The notes under the pieces are model-generated. The model was not told the origin of the DNA and did not search any database. It saw nothing but the letters and a program-made list of their open reading frames with translations. DNA of 64,000 nt, from the NCBI GenBank assembly GCA_910583695.1, contig CAJTZL010000001.1, positions 1 through 64,000 on the forward strand, written 5' to 3'. Source of the stretch: an uncultured Oscillibacter sp. GTDB taxonomy: Bacteria; Bacillota; Clostridia; Oscillospirales; Oscillospiraceae. Made by a program: the position numbers and the translations under genes. Each line of letters starts with the position of its first letter. Within the stretch, counting starts at the first letter, position 1. Shown piece after piece: positions 57,788 to 64,000 of the stretch.

Positions 57788-59605
57788 TTAACCGAGGAGC
57801 TGGAGCACGCCCTGAGGAACCGCATTGGCCTGGGCCAGCATCGCCTGAGCGGACTGAACCAGAATGTTGTTCTTGGTGTACTTCATCATCTCTTCCGCCA
57901 CGTCGGTATCCCGGATGGTGGATTCGGCGTCCTGGATGTTCTCCGCCATGACGCTCAGGTTGTTGGCGGTGTGCTCCAGGCGGTTCTGGGTCGCGCCCAG
58001 GTCGCCGCGGACACCGGAGACGTAGTTGATGGCGTCGCGGATGGTCTGGATGGCATCCTGCGCACCCTGGCGGGAGCTGATGTCGATGTCGGCGATGGAG
58101 TTTCCGGCAGTCGCGGAAACCATGGAGGAGGTGTGCATGTCGCCGATGGAGACGGTCAGCTGGTTGTAGCTCTCGGCGGTGTCGCCGATCTGCAGGGTCA
58201 GACCGCCGGCCGCATTGGCTCCGGTAGCGCCGCCGGTGATGCTGATCAGGTTCTGGAACTTGGACTTGGTGTCGATGAGTTTGTCGTCTTTATCCGTGGC
58301 GGCATCGTAGTAATCAAACTTTTCCGTCAGGGAGATCATCTTGTCGGTGCTGCCCGCACCCACAGTGAAGGTCCCACTGCCGTTGGCCGCCTTGGAAATC
58401 CGGGCCACCATCTCAGCCAGGGACTTGTCGTCCACCTTGAGGTTTCCGTCGGCATCCAGCAGGTCCTTCACGCCGACCACCGTGCCCGTAGCGTCTTTGC
58501 CCAGCTTATCCTTGTCAAAGGTGATCTCAATCTGGTCATATTTCGCATCGCCCAGCTTCAGGGTTCCGCCGTTGGCCAGGGCATTGGCCATGTTCTTGGT
58601 GAACTCAAATTCGCCGTGGGCCAGTTTGTCGTTTTTGGCGGCAAAGCCGTTCTGCACATTTTGGGTATTGCAGTTGTAGGTCGTTTTGTAATCGTCGCCG
58701 GTCTTGAACTCAAGCTTGGTTCCGTCCGCCTCAATCTCAACGTCCATTGCGGCAGTGAAGTCCACCATGGGTTCGCCGCTCTTCAGCTCAAACTTCAGCA
58801 CGCCGTCAGTCAGCGTACCCGTAAACTTCGCCGTGCTGTCTCCGCTGGTAAGCTCAACGCCAGCAGCGGCAGTGGCCGCCGTGCAGGCGAAGGTCAGGTT
58901 GCCGATGGCTCCCTGGGAAATCACGCCGCCCGCAGCAATGCTGGCCTGGGTAGTAACCTTCACCGTGAAGTCCTGTCCGGCAACGTTGACCGTGATTGCA
59001 AAGGAGGTGCCCGCAGCGATGGTCGCCTTCGCAGAAGCAGTGTAAATGGCCTGCTTCAGGTCAACCTCAAAGGAGGCTTTTTGGGCCGACACGCCTTTTT
59101 CATGCAGCTGGCCCACACCGCACTGCGCATTTTCAACCTTCAGGTCCACATTCACAGCCACGCCGTTGGCGCCGCCGGCGGACTGGGAGCCGTCCAGGAG
59201 GTTGATTCCGTTGAAGTTGGCGGAATCGGCGATGCGGTTGATTTCGGTTTTCAGAGCGTCGACTTCCTTCTGGAGGTTCTTGCGGTCGACGGGATCGTCA
59301 TAGGTGCCGTTGGCGGACTGGGTGGCCAGATAGTCCATGCGGTTGAGCATGTCCTGGATTTCCTGCATGGCGCCCTCGGCGGTCTTCACCAGGGAGATGC
59401 CGTCCTTGACGTTTTTCTGGGCGGCGTTCAGGCCGGTGATCTGAGCCCGCATCTTTTCAGAGATAGCCAGACCGGCGGCATCGTCGCCGGCGCGGTTGAT
59501 CTTATAACCGGAAGACAGCTTTTCCAGGTTCTTGGACAGAGCGCTGGTATTCGTGTTGTAGTTCCGGTAGGCGTTCATCGCCATAATATTGTGTTGAATC
59601 CTCAT
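57788..59605 (-). CDS. hag: Flagellin with large variable central domain
   Basis: 605 aa from ATG 59605 (GAAAGGAAG upstream). The N-terminal D0/D1 region, MRIQHNIMAMNAYRNYNTNT, LEKLSSGYKINRAGDDAAGLAISEKMRAQITGL and EIQDMLNRMDYLATQSANGT, and the C-terminal D1/D0 region, NRLEHTANNLSVMAENIQDAESTIRDTDVAEEM and AQAMLAQANAVPQGVLQLLG, are fully typical. The middle, about residues 170-490, is a surface-exposed Ala/Thr/Lys/Asp-rich domain with a beta-rich look and many Ser/Thr, the probable target of the glycosylation island downstream. It is exported by the flagellar type III system without a signal peptide. Transcription from a SigD-like promoter at 59851-59877. Confidence 0.97.
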   Translation of the reverse strand: MRIQHNIMAMNAYRNYNTNTSALSKNLEKLSSGYKINRAGDDAAGLAISEKMRAQITGLNAAQKNVKDGISLVKTAEGAMQEIQDMLNRMDYLATQSANGTYDDPVDRKNLQKEVDALKTEINRIADSANFNGINLLDGSQSAGGANGVAVNVDLKVENAQCGVGQLHEKGVSAQKASFEVDLKQAIYTASAKATIAAGTSFAITVNVAGQDFTVKVTTQASIAAGGVISQGAIGNLTFACTAATAAAGVELTSGDSTAKFTGTLTDGVLKFELKSGEPMVDFTAAMDVEIEADGTKLEFKTGDDYKTTYNCNTQNVQNGFAAKNDKLAHGEFEFTKNMANALANGGTLKLGDAKYDQIEITFDKDKLGKDATGTVVGVKDLLDADGNLKVDDKSLAEMVARISKAANGSGTFTVGAGSTDKMISLTEKFDYYDAATDKDDKLIDTKSKFQNLISITGGATGANAAGGLTLQIGDTAESYNQLTVSIGDMHTSSMVSATAGNSIADIDISSRQGAQDAIQTIRDAINYVSGVRGDLGATQNRLEHTANNLSVMAENIQDAESTIRDTDVAEEMMKYTKNNILVQSAQAMLAQANAVPQGVLQLLG

Positions 59606-59850
59606 TTTAATGCTTCCTTTCAATAAAATGTTTTAAAGGGCAATGCTGTGTCGGCGCGCCGGAGACTCCTTTCTCCAGCACTGTGTGGTGCGCCGCACCG
59701 TTCCGGCTCCGTGGCCTTTGGGCGCGTGAACGGTTTGGCACGGGAACTATCATTCCACCGGTTCGCGAAACCGGATGAAACCGGGATTTTGATTCCGCCA
59801 TTCGAAATGGCGTTTTTTCAAGGAACCGCTTTTTTCCGCTTACACCCTTA
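59606..59850 (-). promoter_or_regulatory. Long structured 5' leader of flagellin
   Basis: About 240 bases lie between the SigD-type promoter and the flagellin ATG. Hairpins seen: GGAGA-AAGGAG-TCTCC (59661-59676, with GGA in the loop), CCGGTT-CGCGA-AACCGG (59758-59774) and CGCCATT-CGA-AATGGCG (59796-59812). GGA in hairpin loops and again in the ribosome site (AAAGGAAG) is the pattern bound by CsrA in the B. subtilis hag leader. Regulation by CsrA/FliW is inferred; neither gene is in the window. Confidence 0.55.
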
Positions 59851-59877
59851 TTGTCGGCAGCTCATCGAAAAAAGTTA
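59851..59877 (-). promoter_or_regulatory. SigD (sigma-28) flagellar promoter of flagellin
   Basis: On the minus strand TAAC (59874-59877), exactly 15 bases, then GCCGACAA (59851-59858). The sigma-28 consensus is TAAA-N15-GCCGATAA, so ten of twelve bases match with exact spacing. Confidence 0.8.
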
Positions 59878-59962
59878 AGGGGGTGCAGGGAAATTTTTTT
59901 GAGTTTCTTTTTTATTTGGGAGGCGCTTCCTGTTTTTCGGGACTTGGGGTGGAGACAATACG

Positions 59963-59988
59963 GAGGGAGCGGCCAAAACCGCTCCCTC
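59963..59988 (-). terminator. Hairpin after spoIVB
   Basis: GAGGGAGCGG (59963-59972), 6-base loop, CCGCTCCCTC (59979-59988): a 10-bp G+C-rich stem 9 bases downstream of the spoIVB stop. It lacks a clear T tract on the minus strand but is well placed to end the spoIVB transcript before the flagellin promoter. Confidence 0.65.
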
Positions 59989-59996
59989 TGCTTTCC

Positions 59997-61016
59997 CTAT
60001 ACGCTTTGCTCCGTTCCAGCCGCTTCCAGCATACGATCAATCAAAATTCCATATCCTTTCTGTGGGTTGTTCAAAAGAACGTGGGTCACTGCGCCTACAA
60101 GATTTCCGTTTTGCAGGATCGGGCTGCCGCTCATTCCCTGCACAATGCCGCCGGTCGCCTCCAGAAGCTCAGGGTCCGTGACGGAGAGAACCAGATCCCG
60201 CCCGTCCGCCGAGGCGGAGGACACCTTCAAAATTTCGATCTCATACTCCCGGACCTCGTCCCCCCGGACATTTGCCAGAATGGTTGCCGGTCCCGGAAGG
60301 GCCATTCCGGTGGGAAGAGCCTCACCGGCCTGGGGAGCCTGGTCCAGTTTTCCAAAAATTCCGCTGCCGGTGTTGGCGTACAGCGGCCCCAGGTCGCTGG
60401 TCAAATCAAAATCGCCCCGCAGTTCTCCGGCGGAGCCCACCTCGCCCCGCTTCACCGCTTTGACGGTGGAGGGCAGAATGGAGCCGTTGGAGAAGGGCAT
60501 CAGCAGCGCCGTGTCCGTGTCGGTGACGCCATGACCCAGCGCTCCAAAGACGCCGGTGGCCGGGTCGTACCAGGTCATGGTGCCGATGCCCGCCATGCTG
60601 TCCCGGACCCAGGCCCCGATGCAGTAAACGCCCTGGTCGTTCTGAGAGGGCTCCACCGACAAGGTCACGCTGTCCCCCGCCCGGTCAATCTGCAAATTTG
60701 AGGCGTTCCCGCCGCTCTTTTGCAGGAGGGACTGAAACTGCTCCGTGGAGGTCACGGCGTCGCCGCCGCATTTGACGATGACATCCCCGGTGCGGAGGCC
60801 GCACTCCCTGGCGGGCGTACCGCCGTCGGTGAGCTTGACTACTACCACGCCCCGGGAGAAGAGCTTGATGCCCACCGTATGGCCCACCGGGACCAGCATC
60901 CGGGGCTCCATCGCCTTTACCCTTCCCCCGGCGCACAGCAAAAACGCAAGCGCCAGCGCCGCCCCGGCGCCCAGCGCCCGCTTCGCCAATCGTGAAGGTC
61001 CATACAAAAAAACCAC
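59997..61016 (-). CDS. spoIVB: SpoIVB sporulation serine peptidase
   Basis: A 339-aa secreted protease of the forespore that triggers SigK activation. An N-terminal membrane segment (ALGAGAALALAFLLCAGG, about 15-32) is followed by a PDZ domain (VVVKLTDGGTPARECGLRTGDVIVKCGGDAV) and the S55 peptidase domain with TMTWYDPATGVFGALGHGVTD (His of the active site) and IVQGMSGSPILQNGNLVGAVTHVLLNNPQKGYGI (catalytic Ser). The first codon given is GTG 61016; TTG 61007 after AAAGGGG is an alternative. It shows that the organism belongs to a spore-forming lineage. Confidence 0.93.
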   Translation of the reverse strand: MVFLYGPSRLAKRALGAGAALALAFLLCAGGRVKAMEPRMLVPVGHTVGIKLFSRGVVVVKLTDGGTPARECGLRTGDVIVKCGGDAVTSTEQFQSLLQKSGGNASNLQIDRAGDSVTLSVEPSQNDQGVYCIGAWVRDSMAGIGTMTWYDPATGVFGALGHGVTDTDTALLMPFSNGSILPSTVKAVKRGEVGSAGELRGDFDLTSDLGPLYANTGSGIFGKLDQAPQAGEALPTGMALPGPATILANVRGDEVREYEIEILKVSSASADGRDLVLSVTDPELLEATGGIVQGMSGSPILQNGNLVGAVTHVLLNNPQKGYGILIDRMLEAAGTEQSV

Positions 61017-61146
61017 CCCTTTCTCTTTTCATGTCCAATGCCGTTTCCGGCCCGCTTATCATTTGCGGAAAACGGCGATTCACCACAAGCAAAAAGCGGC
61101 AGCACGCCCATGGTGGTGCTTCCCTGTTCCGGCGTTTCAGGGCATG

Positions 61147-61183
61147 AAAAAGACCCCGGAGGCAAACGCCCCCAGGGTCTTCC
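61147..61183 (-). terminator. ftsZ terminator
   Basis: On the minus strand AAGACCCTGGGGGC-GTTT-GCCTCCGGGGTCTT followed by TTTC; the stem is long with two mismatches and lies about 21 bases after the ftsZ stop. Confidence 0.85.
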
Positions 61184-61203
61184 AGATTTTTCTCAAAACT
61201 GCG

Positions 61204-62322
61204 TCAATCCCGCTTGTTGAAAATTTTGAAAATGTCCTCAAAGGGGTCGTCCTCGGGAACCTCCGGCTTGGGCACATCCTCTTCGCCCAGGGGCTCGGGA
61301 CCCGCCGGAGCCTCCTCCCCCGCCGGTTCGGCCTCTTCGGCCATCTTATTGGGAAGCTGGCCCGGGGCCTTCTCAAAGCCCGTGGCAATGACGGTGACGC
61401 GGATCTCGTCGTCCAGGGTCTCGTCAAAGGTGGCGCCGAAGATGACGTTGGCGTCGGGGTGGACGGCGGCCTGGACCAGTCCGGCGGCCTGCTCGATCTC
61501 CTCCAGGCCGATGTCCGGAGACCCGGCCACGTTGATGAGGATACCCCGGGCGCCGTTGATGCTGGTTTCCAGCAGGGGGCTGGAGATGGCCATTTTGGCG
61601 GCCTCCTCGGCCTTGCCCTTCCCGGCGGCCCGGCCCACGCCCATGTGGGCAAGGCCCGCGTCCTTCATGACGGCGGTGACGTCGGCGAAGTCCAGGTTGA
61701 TGAAGCCCGTGTCCCGGATCAGGTCGGAGATGGACTGCACCGCCTGACGGAGCACGTCGTCGGCAATTTCAAAGGCATTGGCAAATGTAATTTTCTGATC
61801 CGTGGCGTGCTTGAGCCGTTCGTTGGGAATGATGACCAGGGAATCCACCTTGGTCCGAAGCTCCTCAATGCCGCCCTCGGCCTGCTGCATCCGGCGGCGT
61901 CCCTCGAAGCCGAAGGGCTTTGTCACCACGCCCACGGTGAGGATCTCCAGCTCTTTGGCCAGCTCCGCCACAATGGGGGCCGCGCCGGTGCCCGTGCCGC
62001 CGCCCATGCCCGCGGTGATGAAGACCATGTCCGTCTCCTCCAGGGCCTTGGCAATCTGGTTCCGGCTCTCCTCGGCGGACTTGCGGCCCACCTCCGGATC
62101 AGAGCCTGCGCCCTGCCCATGGGTCAGCTTCTCGCCGATTTGAATCTTATAGGCGGCGCTGGAGATATTCAGCGCCTGCTTGTCCGTGTTGACCGCCACA
62201 AAGTCCACGCCCTTGGTCCCGGAGCTGACCATGCGGTTTACCACGTTATTTCCAGCGCCGCCGACTCCGATTACTTTGATGTTGACAACGGTATCGGGAC
62301 TGCTTTCCAAACCAAATGCCAT
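61204..62322 (-). CDS. ftsZ: Cell division protein FtsZ
   Basis: 372 aa from ATG 62322 (AGGAGG 7 bases upstream). The tubulin-like GTPase has IKVIGVGGAGNNVVNRMV, FVAVNTDKQAL, FITAGMGGGTGTGAAPIVAELA (tubulin signature GGGTGTG), VVTKPFGFEGRRRMQQA, VIIPNERL and NVAGSPDIGLEEIEQA. A Pro/Glu/Ala linker follows, and the C-terminal tail ends FEDIFKIFNKRD in place of the common D-IPxFLR peptide. It polymerises into the division ring. A promoter lies at 62420-62448 and a terminator at 61147-61183, so it is transcribed as a single gene or as the end of the dcw run. Confidence 0.97.
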   Translation of the reverse strand: MAFGLESSPDTVVNIKVIGVGGAGNNVVNRMVSSGTKGVDFVAVNTDKQALNISSAAYKIQIGEKLTHGQGAGSDPEVGRKSAEESRNQIAKALEETDMVFITAGMGGGTGTGAAPIVAELAKELEILTVGVVTKPFGFEGRRRMQQAEGGIEELRTKVDSLVIIPNERLKHATDQKITFANAFEIADDVLRQAVQSISDLIRDTGFINLDFADVTAVMKDAGLAHMGVGRAAGKGKAEEAAKMAISSPLLETSINGARGILINVAGSPDIGLEEIEQAAGLVQAAVHPDANVIFGATFDETLDDEIRVTVIATGFEKAPGQLPNKMAEEAEPAGEEAPAGPEPLGEEDVPKPEVPEDDPFEDIFKIFNKRD

Positions 62323-62419
62323 AGTGCTGCCTCCTGCTATCATTTGTGCAACCGCCCTCATAGGACGCCGCGATTCACCGTCTCCTGACTTGAGGCCGTG
62401 AAACTCTATTCATTTTCTT

Positions 62420-62448
62420 ATTGTAAGCCACTTTTTCCCTCCGGTCAA
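62420..62448 (-). promoter_or_regulatory. SigA-type promoter of ftsZ
   Basis: On the minus strand TTGACC (62443-62448), a 17-base spacer and TACAAT (62420-62425), about 98 bases before the ftsZ start. Confidence 0.65.
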
Positions 62449-62503
62449 GTGCCTGTTTCGCTTTCGACGCAAATTCTCAAAAAAACATCATGCAAAGCCA
62501 GCT

Positions 62504-63277
62504 CTACCGCTCACCGGGTATGAGAAACACCCGATCGCTCTCCAGGCGCAGGTCAATGGTGCCGGTCATGTTGCTTTGGATGGCCTCGTCTTCCAGGGTG
62601 GCCGTCAGCTTGACCAGCTCCCACGCATAGTCCGCGCCGTAGGCCATCCGCACGGTAAAGCGGCCGATGTAATCCATGTCCAGATAGCTGAGGTCATCCA
62701 GGCGGATGCCGTCCACGTTCTCCGTCAGGCCCGCGTCGTCCAGCGCCGCGATGAGCTCCAGGAGGCTGGACTGCTGGGAGGCGTATTCCGTGGCCAGGGC
62801 GATGGCAGCGCCCACCGAGGGGGCCAGGAGCTGACAGCCGGAGATCCGGCCGTACTGCCCCGCTTCCTTTTCCGGCAGCTGCTCCACAATTTTGCCGTTG
62901 CTGCTGATCAGCCATGTGCTGCCGTCCTGCACCAGAGCGAAGGGCCGCCCGCTTTCGCGGACCTCAATGAGCAGCGTGTCCGGCAGCTTCCGGTTGATGC
63001 GGATGTCCTCAATATAGGGCAGCTTCCGGGTGATGGCCCGGGCCACGTCGTACTTATTTAATAGGTACAGATTGGACCCCGGCTCCACGCCGGAGGCTTC
63101 CCGGATTTCCTCCTCCGTATAGCGCTTCTGCCCGGTGACGGCGATCTTGTCCACCCGGAAAAACAGCGTCATGGCGGCGATAATCGCTCCGCAGATCAGC
63201 AGAACGGACAGCAGCTTATAGAGGAAGCCGAAGCCTCCCCGTCCTCTTCGCCGCTTTGTATGCTTCCGTCTCGCCAT
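62504..63277 (-). CDS. divIB: Cell division protein DivIB/FtsQ
   Basis: A 257-aa bitopic membrane protein: a basic cytoplasmic N-terminus (ARRKHTKRRRGRGG), one transmembrane helix (LLSVLLICGAIIAAMTLFF, about 23-41), then a POTRA domain (VDKIAVTGQKRYTEEEIREASGVEPGSNLYLLNKYDVARAITRKLPYIEDIRINRKLPDTLLIEV-type with the conserved V-x-G-x-x-x-Y and LP-x-I) and the beta domain. It acts in the divisome with FtsL and DivIC. GGAGCGC precedes the ATG. It lies between murA and ftsZ, the usual dcw order. Confidence 0.92.
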   Translation of the reverse strand: MARRKHTKRRRGRGGFGFLYKLLSVLLICGAIIAAMTLFFRVDKIAVTGQKRYTEEEIREASGVEPGSNLYLLNKYDVARAITRKLPYIEDIRINRKLPDTLLIEVRESGRPFALVQDGSTWLISSNGKIVEQLPEKEAGQYGRISGCQLLAPSVGAAIALATEYASQQSSLLELIAALDDAGLTENVDGIRLDDLSYLDMDYIGRFTVRMAYGADYAWELVKLTATLEDEAIQSNMTGTIDLRLESDRVFLIPGER

Positions 63278-63375
63278 GACTGCGCTCCACTTCTATCATC
63301 TTTCTGCCGCAGCAGCTTCACCCGATTGTCCTTCTCCAAGGCCGCTAAAATGGCTTGAATGGCCTTTTCGTCCAT
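63196..63375 (-). CDS. Possible small protein between murA and divIB, 59 aa
   Basis: ATG 63375 is preceded by GGAG at 6 bases. The first 25 residues (MDEKAIQAILAALEKDNRVKLLRQKD) form a helix and strand seen in small conserved proteins at this locus in some Clostridia; beyond that the frame runs out of phase into divIB (82-base overlap), which makes the C-terminus doubtful. It may be a real gene with a frameshift or a chance frame. Confidence 0.35.
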   Translation of the reverse strand: MDEKAIQAILAALEKDNRVKLLRQKDDRSGAQSWRDGSIQSGEEDGEASASSISCCPFC

Positions 63376-63592
63376 ATCATTCTCCGTCAGAGACGATATA
63401 CCGCCGGCACTTCTCACAGATTTTGGCAGCCCTGTCCAGGCCGATGGGCTCCACCAGCCATTTCATCATTCCTCGCCAGTTGCTTTCCCTCCAGGCAGCC
63501 GCCCATACTTCCCCCCAGCTTTTCCGGAGCCGCTGCTGCCATCATCTATCCGCCCGGGGGACCGTTTCTGCGGCCCCCCGGGGCTTTCCTGT
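63278..63592. other. Interval between murA and divIB
   Basis: 315 bases without a firmly supported gene. A short minus-strand frame (63196-63375) is described separately. A G+C-rich inverted repeat, CCCGGGGG...CCCCCGGG-like, lies at about 63550-63580 just after the murA stop and may be its terminator, although no T tract follows. Confidence 0.5.
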
Positions 63593-64000
63593 TTAACGCT
63601 CCAGCCGGCGGGCCTCCGCCCCCAGGGCCCGAAGGTCCCGGGCGATGTCCTCATAGCCCCGGTCAATGTGGCCGGTTTCAGAGACTTCCGTCTCTCCCTC
63701 GGCCGCCAGGGCCGCCACGCACAGCGCCGCCCCGCCCCGAAGGTCCGTACAGCGCACCGGCGCGCCGTGGAGGCGTTCCACCCCCGTCACCACCGCCGCC
63801 CGGCCGGACACCCGGATGTTGGCCCCCATGCGGGCCAGCTCGTCAACGTGGCGGTAGCGGTTTTCAAACATGTTCTCCTCAAACACCGCCGCGCCCCGGC
63901 ATCTCAGCAGCGCCGCCATCAAAATGGCCTGGGCATCGGTGGGAAAGCCGGGATAAGGGGCCGTCCGCACCGGGCGCACCGCCGCCGGCCGTCCCCGGCA
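63593..64000 (-). CDS. murA: UDP-N-acetylglucosamine 1-carboxyvinyltransferase, 5' end outside window
   Basis: The last 135 codons of an EPSP-synthase-fold enzyme that commits UDP-GlcNAc to peptidoglycan by adding enolpyruvate. Seen are RTAPYPGFPTDAQAILMAALLRCRG, VFEENMFENRYRHVDELARMGANI (conserved in MurA), VERLHGAPVRCTDLRGGAALCVAALAAEG and HIDRGYEDIARDLRALGA. The frame is open to the window end, so the N-terminus and the catalytic Cys loop are not visible. Confidence 0.95.
   Translation of the reverse strand, partial: CRGRPAAVRPVRTAPYPGFPTDAQAILMAALLRCRGAAVFEENMFENRYRHVDELARMGANIRVSGRAAVVTGVERLHGAPVRCTDLRGGAALCVAALAAEGETEVSETGHIDRGYEDIARDLRALGAEARRLER

Noticed and set aside
56864..59626. 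Very long plus-strand open frame of 920 codons across flagellin and its neighbour
   Set aside because: It is the antisense of two clear genes. High G+C makes such mirror frames common; the peptide is Val/Leu/Gly/His-rich with no domain and no ribosome site.

Overview
The window looks like chromosomal DNA of a motile, spore-forming Gram-positive anaerobe of high G+C content, most likely a relative of the Oscillospiraceae (Oscillibacter/Flavonifractor type). The evidence is the spoIVB sporulation protease, the ftsZ / divIB / murA cell-division genes, murI with a DUF1934 gene and argS, a flagellin gene behind a SigD-type promoter, and purine-rich ribosome binding sites before most genes. The family assignment is inference from gene content.

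Layout. 1-8410 is ordinary chromosome: a TPM-domain membrane protein cut by the window start, an XRE regulator divergent from a small gene, an xpaC-telA envelope-stress operon, a DUF6512 membrane protein, the murI-DUF1934-argS operon and one small plus-strand gene. A bidirectional terminator at 8382-8410 closes this part. 8416-57697 is a single minus-strand block of about 49 kb and some 47 genes for nucleotide sugars and their decoration. It ends directly downstream of the flagellin gene (57788-59605). 59997-64000 returns to core genes: spoIVB, ftsZ, divIB and the 3' part of murA.

The block reads as a flagellin glycosylation island made of several modules. (a) 8416-12115 with 16147-20412: GDP-route legionaminic acid genes (ptmE-like, legB, legC, GNAT, legG, legI) plus a PIG-L deacetylase, with no CMP-legionaminate synthetase. 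(b) 26876-32744: pseudaminic acid genes pseB, C, F, G, I, with a formyltransferase where the acetyltransferase PseH would be expected. (c) 13441-16129 with 21667-24946: rfbF and rfbH of the CDP-3,6-dideoxyhexose route, a thiamine-diphosphate enzyme and a reductase, resembling the logic of yersiniose biosynthesis. (d) 38916-52289: dTDP-sugar genes rfbA and rfbB and a VioA-like aminotransferase, combined with two acyl carrier proteins, two KASIII enzymes, two SDR reductases, an adenylating ligase, a carboxyltransferase and several acyltransferases. This suggests an amino sugar (viosamine type) carrying a purpose-built acyl group. (e) 53129-55477: an epimerase, an IspD/TarI-like cytidylyltransferase and a CysC-like kinase. 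A Maf-type flagellin glycosyltransferase, two GT2 enzymes, an FkbM methyltransferase, a second methyltransferase and five radical SAM/SPASM genes are interspersed.

Most unusual points: one radical SAM gene is split by a run of 12 G (coding strand), the pattern of a phase-variable contingency locus, and one base fewer restores a 331-residue protein. A paralogue is broken by a one-base frameshift and a third is a truncated remnant. The acyl-building module and the formyl-for-acetyl swap point to a chemically distinctive flagellin glycan.
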